A stretch of DNA of 27,072 bases from Methylococcaceae bacterium (GCA_012026715.1 VEPB01000129.1:1-27072), one strand, 5' to 3'; counted from the first letter of the stretch, positions 8,119-16,659 are shown. The notes: a model not told the origin generated them from the letters alone. Numbers and translations: made by a program.

Positions 8119-9189
8119 TCAGGCCGTGTCGTCGTCGAATCCATCCATCAACAGAGCCGCTTCGGCCATGACTCGATCCACGGTATGCGCCTTCATGCAC
8201 CCGAAATCGCCGCCGCAACTCGGCCGTTTTCGGCAAGGCGAGCAGTCCATCGGCTGGTAAAGCACCTTGGCGTGGCTCGATCCGGTATTCAGGTAGGGGC
8301 GGGTCGATCCAAACAGCGCCAAGGTTGGCGTTTTCATGGCGATGCCCAGGTGGGTCAGGCCGGTGTCGACTCCGATCAACAGGTTGGCGTTGCGGATTAC
8401 CGCGGCAGCCTCGATCAGGGCCGTGGTGCCGGTAAGATCGAAAAAGCCCTCGACTGGAGGCGTGATCTCCTTTGCCCGTCCGGTATCGCCGGGGCCACCG
8501 AGCAAAACCACAGGAAGATGTCGCCGTTCGATCAGCTCGGTCGATAGTTCCCGCCACCGCTGAGGGGGCCAGTGCTTTTGGGGGCGCGTGGTGAACGGAC
8601 AGATGACCGCGTAGGGGGATGCGCAGCCGCGTTTTGCCAGGGCGGCATCCATTCTGGATTGAACGATTTCCGGCACCCTCACGTCCATCGGAAATCCGCC
8701 GGCATCCAGTTTCAGCGCGTGGGCAAGCAACCAGTATTCCACGCCGATCCGGTCGATTTCAGTGTCGCGGCTGATCACATGGTGCATCCACAGCTGGCTG
8801 CCTTCCCGCGATCCCAGGCCGATGCGGATTCGTGCTCCACTCAATCGGCTCCACACCCCGCTCTTGAGCAGACCCTGCAAATCGATGGCCCAGTCGAAAT
8901 CTTCCTCCCGCAGCATGTCGATCAATTGTTTGATCCCCCGCGCCAGGGCGAGGTAGCGGCGCTCCCTGAACAACTGGCGAAAGTACGCGCGCTGGAAAAC
9001 GATGACGCGATCGACGGCAGGATGGTGAATCAGCAACCCGGTATTGATGTCGTCGGTCAGCCAGACCAGACGCGCGTTCGGATAAGTCCGGCGCAACGCC
9101 GGCGTCAGCGCGGAAGCCAGGATCACGTCGCCGGTTGCGCTCAGGCGGATGAGCAGGATGTTGCGGGGGATCGGGAGATTCTCGATCAT
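8119..9189 (-). CDS. Glycosyltransferase family 9 (heptosyltransferase-like)
   Basis: The 356-residue product starts with NILLIRLSATGDVILASALTP, the N-terminal GT9 signature in which a Lys/Arg-x-Ser/Gly-x-Gly-Asp loop binds the phosphate end of the donor. The C-terminal nucleotide-sugar site follows: LIGVDTGLTHLGIAMKTPTLALFG. A Cys-rich tail (CSPCRKRPSCGGDFGCM) is common in this family. GT9 enzymes add heptose or related sugars to LPS core or other glycans from ADP- or nucleotide-activated donors in the cytoplasm. I chose the ATG at 9189, five bases after the upstream GT4 stop. An upstream extension in this frame would overlap that gene and reads as non-homologous sequence. It is the last gene of the aminotransferase-GT4-GT9 operon. 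The exact acceptor cannot be read from sequence. Confidence 0.87.
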   Translation of the reverse strand: MIENLPIPRNILLIRLSATGDVILASALTPALRRTYPNARLVWLTDDINTGLLIHHPAVDRVIVFQRAYFRQLFRERRYLALARGIKQLIDMLREEDFDWAIDLQGLLKSGVWSRLSGARIRIGLGSREGSQLWMHHVISRDTEIDRIGVEYWLLAHALKLDAGGFPMDVRVPEIVQSRMDAALAKRGCASPYAVICPFTTRPQKHWPPQRWRELSTELIERRHLPVVLLGGPGDTGRAKEITPPVEGFFDLTGTTALIEAAAVIRNANLLIGVDTGLTHLGIAMKTPTLALFGSTRPYLNTGSSHAKVLYQPMDCSPCRKRPSCGGDFGCMKAHTVDRVMAEAALLMDGFDDDTA

Positions 9190-9194
9190 CCCCG

Positions 9195-10340
9195 CTAATT
9201 TATCAGGCTGCGGTAGTGTTCGGATAAACGAAACGCCTGAAGCTGGCACGAGTATTCTTTCTCGATGTGGGATCGCCCCGCATCCAGCCAGGTTTCCCAG
9301 GCATTCGGTCGATCCAGCCACCGCAAAATGCAGTGTGAAATCTGTTCGACATCGCGTTCCTCGGCCAGCCAACCCGTTTCGCCCTGTTTGACGACCTCCG
9401 GAATATCACAATGCAAGCTGCTTACCACGGGCATGCCGCTGGCTACCATCTCGATGACGGAGACCGGTGCCCCGCCTTCGGTATCGCCATCGGCTGCCGT
9501 CACGCTCGGCGAGAGAAACAGGTGATGGCGATAAGCCTCGGAAAAGAACGTGCTGTAGGGCTGGAATCCCAGCAACCGGGTACATGATCGAAGGTTATGC
9601 CGATCCAGGGTTTTAAGGATGAGCTGTTTTTCATCGTGACTTCCGGCGTCGCCGATGATCGTGATTTCGATGGGGAAACGGTCCCGAATCAGTGCCAGCG
9701 CCTCCAGGGCATAGGGAATCCCTTTCTTTTCCCGGAAACTCGCTGCAATCAGAACCCTCAGTACGTTGCCGGGCTGCCATTGGCGCGGGCGGTAGTCGAT
9801 CCGTTCCACCGCGACTCCCAGGTGCTGTATGCGAATCTTGGCCGGATCGCAGCCCATCTTCACCAGACAGGACGCCATATGGTTTCCCTCGCAGAGAAAC
9901 CGGGTGCGCGGGGCAGCAAATAACTGCCGGTACCGATCCCGCCAGATTGGATTCCTGGTTGGGAGCATTGATACATCCTGGCCATAAAAGCTTACGAGGT
10001 GAGGTAATTCATGCCGCTGCGCGATATGAATATTCATCCACCCATTGTTGCCAAAATGTGAATGAATGAGGTGCGGCCTAATCCGCTCGATTTGCCGCGC
10101 CAGATATCCATTATAAGATTTAGCGCCGGACAACCACATCAATTTGCTGAAAAGGTAATGAGCCTTTTGGTCACGCTTCAGGCAATGCACGTTACCAATC
10201 TGGAACTGGTCGAGATTTCGGGTGCTTCGGCAAACGATATGACTTTCTATCGTTTCGGGGAGGCTATCGATCTGATTGAATAGCCAAGTTTGAGTTTGCT
10301 CGAGCCAAACCGGAGAATAGTGGACGACTCTGAGATTCAT
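9195..10340 (-). CDS. Glycosyltransferase family 4 (colanic acid WcaL-like)
   Basis: This 381-residue GT-B enzyme has an N-terminal Rossmann-like acceptor domain (LRVVHYSPVWLEQTQTWLFNQI; HLIHSHFGNNGW). Its C-terminal donor domain has LRVLIAASFREKKGIPYALEAL, the RLLGFQPYSTF segment, and EGGAPVSVIEMVASGMPVV, the GT4 nucleotide-sugar site in the variant seen in exopolysaccharide enzymes resembling WcaL/AmsK. It should transfer a sugar from a nucleotide donor onto a growing lipid-linked glycan at the cytoplasmic face. Its ATG overlaps the stop of the aminotransferase gene by 4 bases (ATGA), and the GT9 gene begins 5 bases after its own stop, so the three genes are translationally coupled. Confidence 0.87.
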   Translation of the reverse strand: MNLRVVHYSPVWLEQTQTWLFNQIDSLPETIESHIVCRSTRNLDQFQIGNVHCLKRDQKAHYLFSKLMWLSGAKSYNGYLARQIERIRPHLIHSHFGNNGWMNIHIAQRHELPHLVSFYGQDVSMLPTRNPIWRDRYRQLFAAPRTRFLCEGNHMASCLVKMGCDPAKIRIQHLGVAVERIDYRPRQWQPGNVLRVLIAASFREKKGIPYALEALALIRDRFPIEITIIGDAGSHDEKQLILKTLDRHNLRSCTRLLGFQPYSTFFSEAYRHHLFLSPSVTAADGDTEGGAPVSVIEMVASGMPVVSSLHCDIPEVVKQGETGWLAEERDVEQISHCILRWLDRPNAWETWLDAGRSHIEKEYSCQLQAFRLSEHYRSLIN

Positions 10341-11587
10341 CGGCGACCCGTGTTGGCGGTTAACGGCTTGCTATTCTTGAGGATGGCCCGAACGGAATCG
10401 ATGACATAATCCACGTCGGCATCAGTGAGACGGCTTGATAACGGCAAACTCACGGTTTGCCGCCCCATCGCTTGGGCGATCGGATAGTCTTGCGGATTCC
10501 ATCTCAATGCCGCCTGATAATAGGGGTGCTCCGGCAAGCTCAAATAGTGCACGCCCACCCCAATCTTGCGGGCGGTCATGGCGGTCAGAAACGCATCTCG
10601 GGAAATGCCAGCCTGCGCGTCATCGAGCAGAATCGTGTAAAGGTGATAGGCGTGACGGGTATCGGCTTCAGGCTCGGCAGGAATCCTGGCCGGGAGGTCG
10701 GCAAAGGCCTCCTGATAACGTCGCCACACGGCTTCGCGGCGCAGCCAATTGAATTCCACCCGGGCCAATTGATGGATTCCAAGGGCGGCTTGCAGATCCG
10801 TCATGTTGTACTTGTAGCCGCATTCCACGACCTGATAGTGTTTGTAACCTTCGTCGCCGAACCGTTTCCACGCGTCCTTGCTCATGCCGTGCAACGCCAA
10901 TACCTTGATCCGTCCGATATCGTTGTCGCTTTTTCCGATGACCATTCCGCCTTCGCCGGTAACGACGTTCTTGGTGACGTAAAAACTGAAACAGCCGAAG
11001 TCTCCGAAGGTGCCTGCTTTTTGGCCGTGGTATTCGGTTTCGATGGCATGAGCACAGTCTTCGATGATTTTCAGGTCATATTTCGCGGCGATCGCTAAAA
11101 TACGATCCATGCGGCAAGGGCGGCCAGCAAAATGAACGGGAACGATGGCCCGGGTCCTCGGGCTGATCGTTGCTTCGATCGCCGCCGGATCAATATTGAA
11201 CGTTCCCGGTTCGATGTCGGCCAATACCGGTTTCAATCCGGCGTGAATCATGGCGTTGACGGTCGCGCAGAACGTCATGGGCGTGGTGATGACCTCGTCA
11301 CCGGGCAGGAGGCCCGCTGATAACATGCCGAGATGCAAGGCCGCCGTGCAGGAGTTCACCGCGGCGACCCGATCGCAGGAAACCCCCTTATACACAGCAA
11401 AATCGTTTTCGAATTTCGCGACTTTGGGTCCGGTACCAATCCACCCGGACTTCAGGCATTCGATAACCTCTAAGAGCTCTTCATTCCGGATGTCAGGCGC
11501 GCCGAAAACCAGGAATGGGTTTGGGTTTCTGGTAGAGGAGGGAGATGAGTCGGGTGGTTGTATGAGGGCTTGAATATTCTGTCTCAC
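10337..11587 (-). CDS. DegT/DnrJ/EryC1/StrS-family sugar aminotransferase
   Basis: This 416-residue fold-type I PLP enzyme is of the nucleotide-sugar aminotransferase family. Key parts are visible: GWIGTGPKVAKFENDFA near residues 48-63, substrate-side NSCTAALHLGM (78-88), the cofactor Asp in IIEDCAHA (Asp177), and the Schiff-base Lys in FYVTKNVVTGEGG (Lys206). YKYNMTDLQAALGIHQL and GVHYLSLPEHPYY lie in the C-terminal domain. It converts a keto-sugar nucleotide to an amino sugar with glutamate as the likely amino donor. The start is GTG at 11587 with a poor ribosome-binding site; no better start exists downstream before the conserved core. It leads the GT4/GT9 operon. The sugar product (for example a perosamine or amino-deoxy sugar) is not determined. 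Confidence 0.88.
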   Translation of the reverse strand: MRQNIQALIQPPDSSPSSTRNPNPFLVFGAPDIRNEELLEVIECLKSGWIGTGPKVAKFENDFAVYKGVSCDRVAAVNSCTAALHLGMLSAGLLPGDEVITTPMTFCATVNAMIHAGLKPVLADIEPGTFNIDPAAIEATISPRTRAIVPVHFAGRPCRMDRILAIAAKYDLKIIEDCAHAIETEYHGQKAGTFGDFGCFSFYVTKNVVTGEGGMVIGKSDNDIGRIKVLALHGMSKDAWKRFGDEGYKHYQVVECGYKYNMTDLQAALGIHQLARVEFNWLRREAVWRRYQEAFADLPARIPAEPEADTRHAYHLYTILLDDAQAGISRDAFLTAMTARKIGVGVHYLSLPEHPYYQAALRWNPQDYPIAQAMGRQTVSLPLSSRLTDADVDYVIDSVRAILKNSKPLTANTGRR

Positions 11588-11623
11588 GACCCGTTACCAA
11601 TGGCGAGATAGTCGGTGCTCAAT

Positions 11624-11983
11624 CTATTTGGCGCTCGCGGCAGATTTCTCGTGGGCTATGGCCGTTTCAGCATGCTCTTTCGCCAGGGCAGCATGATGCT
11701 TGGATAATGCTACATGGCGTTTCTCCAACGGGCCGTGGCCGAGTTTTTTGTGCTCTTCCGAGAGCGAGCGGTGGTGGATGGCCATGCCTTTGTGATACTC
11801 GGCCGTTTTCTTATGATGCTCGGCGGCCGCGGCATGTTCTTCGGCGGTTTTCGCGGCGACATTATGATGCCCCGGATGTTCCGGCGCAGGGGTTACCTCC
11901 GCAGAGCCGGCCTGGGCCCATAGCGCGAAGAAGAAAACGAGGGGAAGCAGCGAGATTGATCGGGGTGATACCTGCGGGTTCAT
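11624..11983 (-). CDS. Small exported histidine-rich helical protein
   Basis: This 119-residue protein has a signal peptide (about 1-28, cleaved near GSAE). The mature part of about 91 residues is almost entirely Ala, Glu, Lys and His, with 16 His, many as HH pairs spaced about one or two helical turns apart (AEHHKKTAEYHKGMAIHH; KHHAALAKEHAETAIAH). It is predicted to be a single long amphipathic helix or helical hairpin with His on one face, which would suit binding of metal or heme in the periplasm. A good ribosome-binding site (GAGG, 8 bases upstream) supports the start. It lies 36 bp before the aminotransferase on the same strand and could be co-transcribed with it. I do not recognise a named family. 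Confidence 0.78.
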   Translation of the reverse strand: MNPQVSPRSISLLPLVFFFALWAQAGSAEVTPAPEHPGHHNVAAKTAEEHAAAAEHHKKTAEYHKGMAIHHRSLSEEHKKLGHGPLEKRHVALSKHHAALAKEHAETAIAHEKSAASAK

Positions 11984-12067
11984 GGTGAATACCTCAGTGT
12001 TGGGGCGACTGTAAAACTCAGGTGAAACCGTACCCGGATGCCCGGATATGTTTTTGGGCTCCGCTGG

Positions 12068-12085
12068 ATTGACGCTATAGTCAAT
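12068..12085. promoter_or_regulatory. Palindrome ATTGAC-N6-GTCAAT, possible operator
   Basis: This is a perfect 6-bp dyad with a 6-base spacer, 85 bases upstream of the His-rich protein start. Its symmetry and position suit a binding site for a dimeric regulator. No regulator can be named and no promoter boxes were assigned with confidence. Confidence 0.3.
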
Positions 12086-12547
12086 TTCGAGACTTTCGTG
12101 AATCTGGATAAACGTGGACTGAAGATAAGTCGGACGGTATTTCGTATACGCAGGTACTGTGCCAAGGAAGAATGGCGCGGGAATTCATAGATATATGCTT
12201 TTCGCCATAACCGGGTAGGTTGAATGCAACCAGATCAGGTGGTGGCTTTGGTCGCGACCGCGGGTGTTGGTCAGGTGCAGTGGACAGAATGTGCCAGCGC
12301 CGGGATCGTTTCAGTGCCGACTGAACGAAGCGGCAGCAGCGACGGTTCGAGTCGAGAGTTTCTGCAGGCCTTTCGGGCGGCGAGTGGGGGGCGAGTTGGA
12401 TCAGGGCGAGGGCGGTGCGATGGGAGGATTGGCCCAGCCTATTAGTCCGTCCCGGTTCCGGAATCGGCCACGGTTGACGTTGCTGGAGGAAGCTATGGCA
12501 CGGTGTGGGCGCGAGTCCCGGCAGGGCGGGATCCACGAAAATCCGTC

Positions 12548-12598
12548 ACCGATCGGCGAAGAAGGTTGCCGGAGTGGTGGCGTGTTTCGCCGGTCGGT
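12548..12598 (-). terminator. Inverted repeat directly after the DUF6585-like gene
   Basis: ACCGATCGGCGAA (12548-12560) and TTCGCCGGTCGGT (12586-12598) pair at 12 of 13 positions around a 25-base spacer. The structure begins at the base following the stop codon of the minus-strand gene. There is no T tract, so it may be a weak terminator or an mRNA-stabilising 3' stem. Confidence 0.4.
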
Positions 12599-13390
12599 TC
12601 AGGCTAGCGCAGGTTCTTGCTGCAGCCGGCCGATCAGCTCCAGCAAGACGTGGAACGACATGATCGCCGCCGGGTGCATCTTATGGAAGACGTTACCGTC
12701 GACGTCGATGATTTCCGAACGCTCGATCCACCAGTTGGTGGTCATGTCGGCGATTCGCTTAACCGGTATGCTTTTGCCTTGTACCGTCATGTGGTGTCGG
12801 GTCAGGACGAGGTCATGCGTCGGGTAATCGAGATTGCGGGTGGCGATGACGCTTTTCGAAAATGCCGCACGGTCCGGTAGGCAGCGAAACCGGATGGTAT
12901 GGCCGTTCATGAGTTCGGAAAATAACCGTTCTCCCCGCTGTTTGGCGTGGGCCTCGACGAGTCTGGCGGTCAATTCGGCATAACGGCTGACTCGCCCGCC
13001 GGCGAAAACCCAGGGCGTCTCGGGCGAACGCCGGAAGGCAAAGCCGCCGTAGGGATAGAGAAACAAGTCTTCGACGTCCGCGTATCGGTCGGTTTGATCG
13101 GTTTTCCCCCGAATGACGCGGATCGCTTCTTCGTACAGCAAAAACGCGGGTTGGGAACGGAGCAGGATGAAGGTCGTCGCGCAGATCAGCGTGGCGATGC
13201 CGATTCCGCCGAATCCGATGGCGTAGGGCAAAGCCGGATCGCCGGTGAATTTGATGTCGTGTCCGAACCGGGGAATCAGGGAAAGAACAAAAGCGCCGGT
13301 GCCGGCGAAGAGCAGCGCCAGGAAGTACCAGGCGAACTGCAAGGAGCGGCTTTTCCCGTACGTTCCAATCAAGGGGCCTGCGTTGGTCAT
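12599..13390 (-). CDS. Membrane protein resembling DUF6585
   Basis: The 263-residue product from the ATG at 13390 begins GPLIGTYGKSRSLQFAWYF. It has two transmembrane helices (about residues 17-40 and 58-78: FLALLFAGTGAFVLSLI and IGFGGIGIATLICATTFILL). A cytoplasmic PH-like domain follows: AFLLYEEAIRVIRG..., then VEDLFLYPYGGFAFRR, and a second repeat-like part ending IPVKRIADMTTNWWIERSEI. This layout resembles the DUF6585 family. I recalled that match by pattern; it is not tested. The start was set at 13390 because GGAG lies 8 bases upstream. An extension to 13498 would add 36 residues without a recognisable feature. The function is unknown. Confidence 0.68.
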   Translation of the reverse strand: MTNAGPLIGTYGKSRSLQFAWYFLALLFAGTGAFVLSLIPRFGHDIKFTGDPALPYAIGFGGIGIATLICATTFILLRSQPAFLLYEEAIRVIRGKTDQTDRYADVEDLFLYPYGGFAFRRSPETPWVFAGGRVSRYAELTARLVEAHAKQRGERLFSELMNGHTIRFRCLPDRAAFSKSVIATRNLDYPTHDLVLTRHHMTVQGKSIPVKRIADMTTNWWIERSEIIDVDGNVFHKMHPAAIMSFHVLLELIGRLQQEPALA

Positions 13391-13894
13391 GGACGATGCT
13401 CCGGTTCCTGAGCTGTTTGGTTTCACGCCGCCCATGGTAACGGTTCCGTCGGCGATGACACAACGCATCGGCAGGGCGAATGAGGCGATCATTTTCAACC
13501 CCGGGGATGGAGGACCCTTCGGAGAGCTTCAAAGATCAACCCGTATGCCGGACATGGCGGTGCTGCTGGCGGCCTCGGCAAGTCTTCAGACGGAAGGATT
13601 GGGCTCGCCTCTGCGCAATCGACTGCAGGAGCGTCTCGGCCGCCGCGGGGATCAGAAGGTCGCCGAGCTTGGCGCTGCTCCCGATAAGGGCCGCGACGAT
13701 TTCGTCGGACCTGAAAGCGGCGGCCATGCTCTCGCCTGTCACGAATGGGCACAGAAGGTGAAACGGCTGGAAAACCTTGCCCAGGGCCGAAAGGGTGGGC
13801 CGGAGTCCCATCGGAGGGCTATCGCTGACGGCAGCGGGAAACTGGAAAAGCCGGACTCTTCTGAGCTTTCTGGTGGGGCTGTTTCAGGCCGCAG
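13391..13894. other. Region between DUF6585-like gene and TolC homologue, possible small ORF
   Basis: About 500 bases separate the TolC-type stop from the DUF6585-like start on the same strand. The only candidate is a 91-codon minus-strand frame at 13536-13811, listed separately. Nothing else is supported. Confidence 0.45.
13536..13811 (-). CDS. Doubtful small ORF, 91 aa
   Basis: The middle of the translation looks protein-like (FRSDEIVAALIGSSAKLGDLLIPAAAETLLQSIAQ), with G/C-ending codons like neighbouring genes. The last 20 residues turn into a basic, His/Arg-rich tail (CRGRQQHRHVRH), as if the frame had been lost. No ribosome-binding site precedes the ATG, and an in-frame stop lies two codons before it. 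It may be a decayed gene fragment, a short real protein following the export operon, or chance. Confidence 0.25.
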   Translation of the reverse strand: MGLRPTLSALGKVFQPFHLLCPFVTGESMAAAFRSDEIVAALIGSSAKLGDLLIPAAAETLLQSIAQRRAQSFRLKTCRGRQQHRHVRHTG

Positions 13895-15304
13895 TTAGCG
13901 TTCCGCCGCGGCGGTTTCGGCAGGACGCGCGCCCAGGGCGGCCTGAAAATCGGCCGCTGCCTTGTGGAGGGCGATGGCCGCGTCCGCCTCCAGCAGCGCG
14001 GCGTCGCCCCGGGCGATTTCCCGCAGGTTGACCAGCAGCAGGGTACTGTCGCCCAGTTCGAAGCGGGTGCGCTCGCCGTCTTCCAGTTGTCCGGCGGCGG
14101 ACTTCTGGCGGCTGGCCAATTCCAGCCGGCGCCCGGCGGCCGCCAGCGCCGACAGGGCATCCCGCACCTCGGCGGCGATGCGGTCCTCGGCCAAACGCCG
14201 TTCGTGGTCGAGGCGCTGAAGGTTGGCGCGGGCGACTTGAGCCCGTCCGCCGGCCACCCGGCGCTGCAACGGGATGTCGATGTTGACGCCGGCGTACAAT
14301 TCCTCGCGGTTGGGCTTGCCCTTGGAACTGCCGAAATCCTGCGCGCCCATCACGGTCAGGTCGATGCCCGGCGCCTGCTGATTCTGCTGCAAGGCCAATT
14401 CGGTCTCCGCCTGGCGCCGTTGCAGTTCCAGGCGCTGCAGTTCGGGGCGGCGGGCCTGGGCCTGGGCGTTGGCTTCATCGAAGGCGGCCGGCCGGGGCGC
14501 CGGAGCCGGAGGTATGGCCGGCGGCTGGCGGGGCGCTTCGGGCAGCCGGGGTTGGCCCGCGGCGTCGCGGTAATACAGCGATAAGGCAATGGCCGTTTGT
14601 TCCTGCAGCCGCTGGGCGGCGACCACCCGTTCCCGCCGTTCCAGGATGGCGCGCTGGTTGTCCAGCACCTCGAACTCCGGCAGGTCGCCGGCGGCCACCC
14701 GTTCCCGCAGCCCCGCATCGCGCCCTTCCGCCACCGCCAGCAGCGTCTCTGCGATACGCAGCCGCTGCCCCGCCAGCACCCAGTCCCAATAGCGGTGGGC
14801 GCTGATTCGGCGCAGGTCGATCAGGGCCAGGTCGACGTCCTGGCCGGCGATGGTCTCGCCCAGTTCCGCCTGCTGCAGGGTCGCGCGGCGCCGGTCGATG
14901 GGGCCGTTGCGCCACAGCGGGATGTTGACTCCCAGGCGCGCTTCGCCGTCGGCCGCGGTGAGGCTCTTGCCCTCATACACCGGATAATCGCCGGTGCCGC
15001 GCCGCCACCCGCCGAAAAAGGTGGTTCCCCACAGCCCGGTGGGCTGTTCCAGCACCACGTCGTAGTTGCGGTTTTCGTAGAGTCCGGCGATGGACCAGCG
15101 GCCCTGAGCCTTGAGCAGGGTATCGAAGCCGCCTTCGGCGGCCAGCCGCTCGCCGGCGGCGGCTTCCTGTCGCTGCTGGGCCGCCAGCAGCCCCGGAAAG
15201 GCGCGGGTCGCCGCGTCCAGGACCTCGGTCAGTTCCAGCGCCGCCGGCTCCCCGGCACGAGCGCCGCTCCAGGCCAGGATCAGGATCGGCAGCAGGCGGA
15301 TCAT
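13895..15304 (-). CDS. TolC-family outer-membrane factor
   Basis: This 469-residue protein has a signal peptide (about 1-17, ARAGE). It shows two OEP-type halves rich in Ala/Arg/Glu/Leu helices (EVLDAATRAFPGLLAAQQRQEAA; then EANAQAQARRPELQRLELQRRQAETE). Strand-like segments such as KLGVNIPLWRN-type and LYAGVNIDIPLQRR correspond to the barrel strands of TolC homologues. TolC trimers form the outer-membrane and periplasmic duct of type I secretion and efflux systems. The ATG overlaps the stop of the HlyD gene by 4 bases (ATGA). It completes an ABC-HlyD-TolC operon, so it likely serves that exporter specifically. Confidence 0.87.
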   Translation of the reverse strand: MIRLLPILILAWSGARAGEPAALELTEVLDAATRAFPGLLAAQQRQEAAAGERLAAEGGFDTLLKAQGRWSIAGLYENRNYDVVLEQPTGLWGTTFFGGWRRGTGDYPVYEGKSLTAADGEARLGVNIPLWRNGPIDRRRATLQQAELGETIAGQDVDLALIDLRRISAHRYWDWVLAGQRLRIAETLLAVAEGRDAGLRERVAAGDLPEFEVLDNQRAILERRERVVAAQRLQEQTAIALSLYYRDAAGQPRLPEAPRQPPAIPPAPAPRPAAFDEANAQAQARRPELQRLELQRRQAETELALQQNQQAPGIDLTVMGAQDFGSSKGKPNREELYAGVNIDIPLQRRVAGGRAQVARANLQRLDHERRLAEDRIAAEVRDALSALAAAGRRLELASRQKSAAGQLEDGERTRFELGDSTLLLVNLREIARGDAALLEADAAIALHKAAADFQAALGARPAETAAAER

Positions 15305-16659
15305 TCGTCTTTGTCCTTGGCTGAGTCCGACTTTGCGGCGCCGTAGCCATCAGTCTTGGCCGGCGCCGGAATCTCGGGCAGCACGATGGGCGGGAAGCCG
15401 TTGAAGATTCGCCACAGCTCGTACCCCAGGCTGACCCGCGCCAGCAGCACCCAGCCATGGGTGCGCACACCCTGGCGGAGAAACCGCTCGCCCGGCCAGG
15501 GCTGGTCGTCCGGGTCGGGCGTCACCAGCACACGGAACTTGCCTCGGCCGTCGTCGGTGGCGTCGATCAACGCGACGGTGCCGCCGAAACTGCCTACCGC
15601 CAACTCCGGCCAGCCGCCGAACTGGACCGCAGGATAACCCTCGAATTGCAGTCGGACCGGCCGCCCTGGGGTGATCAGCGGCACATCGTTGCCGTCCATC
15701 CAAAGCTCCACCGCCCGTTCGGCCGCGTCCGGCACCAGGATTGCGAGTGCCTGGCCGCTCTTGAGCAGTTCCGCGCCCGGATTGGCCAACAGCCTGAGAA
15801 TCTGGCCGGCGCGGGGTGCGGTGACGGTCTGGGTACGCTGGCGGGCGATGCGGGTTTCCAGCTTGAGCAGGTCCGCCAGCAGGTAGTTGAACTCCTCCAG
15901 GGTCTTGTTGAGATCGGCGCGGCTTTTTTCCACGGCGCTCGCGGTATCCGCCTCCAGCTTGCGCAGATCGGCCCGCAGCGCCTCCAGCTCGCTGTCCGAC
16001 GCGCGCAGGCTGGCGCGGGCCCGTTCGGTTTCGGTTTCGCGTTGGGCCATTTCCAGCTGGGCCAGTTCCAGGGTGCGGCGCGACGACAAACCCTTGCCCT
16101 GCAGCCGATCCTGCCGGTCCAGGTTGAGCCGGGCGGTATGGCCCGCCGCCTCCGCGGCTGTCACCGCGTGGCGCGCCGCCTGCCGGCGCTGTTCCGCCAT
16201 GGCGACCCGCGCCCGGGCCGCCTCCAGGGCTTGCGGGCGCGCCGTCTCGGCCATGGCGAGCTGGCGCCGCGCCGCTTCCAGCCGGGTTTCGCCCGCCTGG
16301 CGGCGTGCCAGGACCGTTTCGCGCTCCGCCTCGAGCCGCTGTAGCAGTTGGGGGTCGTTGTCGCTCAGTTCGGCCAGGACGTCACCGGTTTGTACCTTGC
16401 TGCCTTCCCGCACCAGCCAGCGCAGCAGCCGGCTCTCGACCGGGGCGGCAATGGTTTGCTGGCGCTCCACCGGGGCATAGGCGACTACCCGGCCGATGCC
16501 GCGCACGTTCTGCTGCCAGGGCGTAAACCCCAGTCCGACCAGGAGCAGGAGCAGAATCAGCGCCAGCCAGCGGGCCATGGCGCGCGCCCAGGGCGGCGTC
16601 TCGGCCCGTGCCAGGGCGGCCGGCGGCGGCTGTTTGAACAGTTCGGGTTGCTCAGTCAT
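15301..16659 (-). CDS. HlyD-family membrane fusion protein (type I secretion adaptor)
   Basis: This 452-residue protein has a short cytoplasmic N-terminus, one transmembrane helix (about 29-46, WLALILLLLLVGLGF), and a first lipoyl half-motif at about 68-98 (QQTIAAPVESRLLRWLVREGSKVQTGDVLAEL). A long coiled-coil hairpin follows (about 102-270, rich in RLEAERE and LRKLEAD), then the second lipoyl half (TVTAPRAGQILRLLANPGAELLKSGQ). Beta-barrel and membrane-proximal parts run to the end (VRLQFEGYPAVQFGGWPEL; PGERFLRQGVRTHGWVLL). The extended hairpin is typical of adaptors that dock to a TolC protein. It overlaps the ABC gene by 8 bases at its start and the TolC gene by 4 at its end, so all three are translationally coupled. 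Confidence 0.88.
   Translation of the reverse strand: MTEQPELFKQPPPAALARAETPPWARAMARWLALILLLLLVGLGFTPWQQNVRGIGRVVAYAPVERQQTIAAPVESRLLRWLVREGSKVQTGDVLAELSDNDPQLLQRLEAERETVLARRQAGETRLEAARRQLAMAETARPQALEAARARVAMAEQRRQAARHAVTAAEAAGHTARLNLDRQDRLQGKGLSSRRTLELAQLEMAQRETETERARASLRASDSELEALRADLRKLEADTASAVEKSRADLNKTLEEFNYLLADLLKLETRIARQRTQTVTAPRAGQILRLLANPGAELLKSGQALAILVPDAAERAVELWMDGNDVPLITPGRPVRLQFEGYPAVQFGGWPELAVGSFGGTVALIDATDDGRGKFRVLVTPDPDDQPWPGERFLRQGVRTHGWVLLARVSLGYELWRIFNGFPPIVLPEIPAPAKTDGYGAAKSDSAKDKDE

Larger units (their letters stand above)
11984..12598. other. Intergenic region with a dyad but no clear gene
   Basis: About 615 bases lie between the DUF6585-like gene and the His-rich gene, both on the minus strand. 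Translations in all frames are Arg/Pro/Ser-rich and unlike proteins. It should hold the promoter of the His-rich gene. Two structures stand out: ATTGAC-N6-GTCAAT at 12068-12085 and a 13-bp imperfect inverted repeat at 12548-12598. The part nearest the His-rich gene (about 12000-12215) is less GC-rich than the rest. Confidence 0.5.

Noticed and set aside
7760..8557. Minus-strand frame of 265 codons spanning the gap and the GT9 gene
   Set aside because: It overlaps the GT9 gene out of frame, and its gap-derived half is Arg/Ser/Pro-rich without motifs.
9190..9372. N-terminal extension of the GT9 gene
   Set aside because: It would overlap the GT4 gene by about 178 bases and encodes non-homologous residues; the ATG at 9189 directly precedes the GT9 signature.
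12081..12536. Minus-strand frame of 151 codons upstream of the His-rich gene
   Set aside because: Translation is Pro/Arg/Ser-rich, there is no ribosome-binding site, and it spans the presumed promoter.
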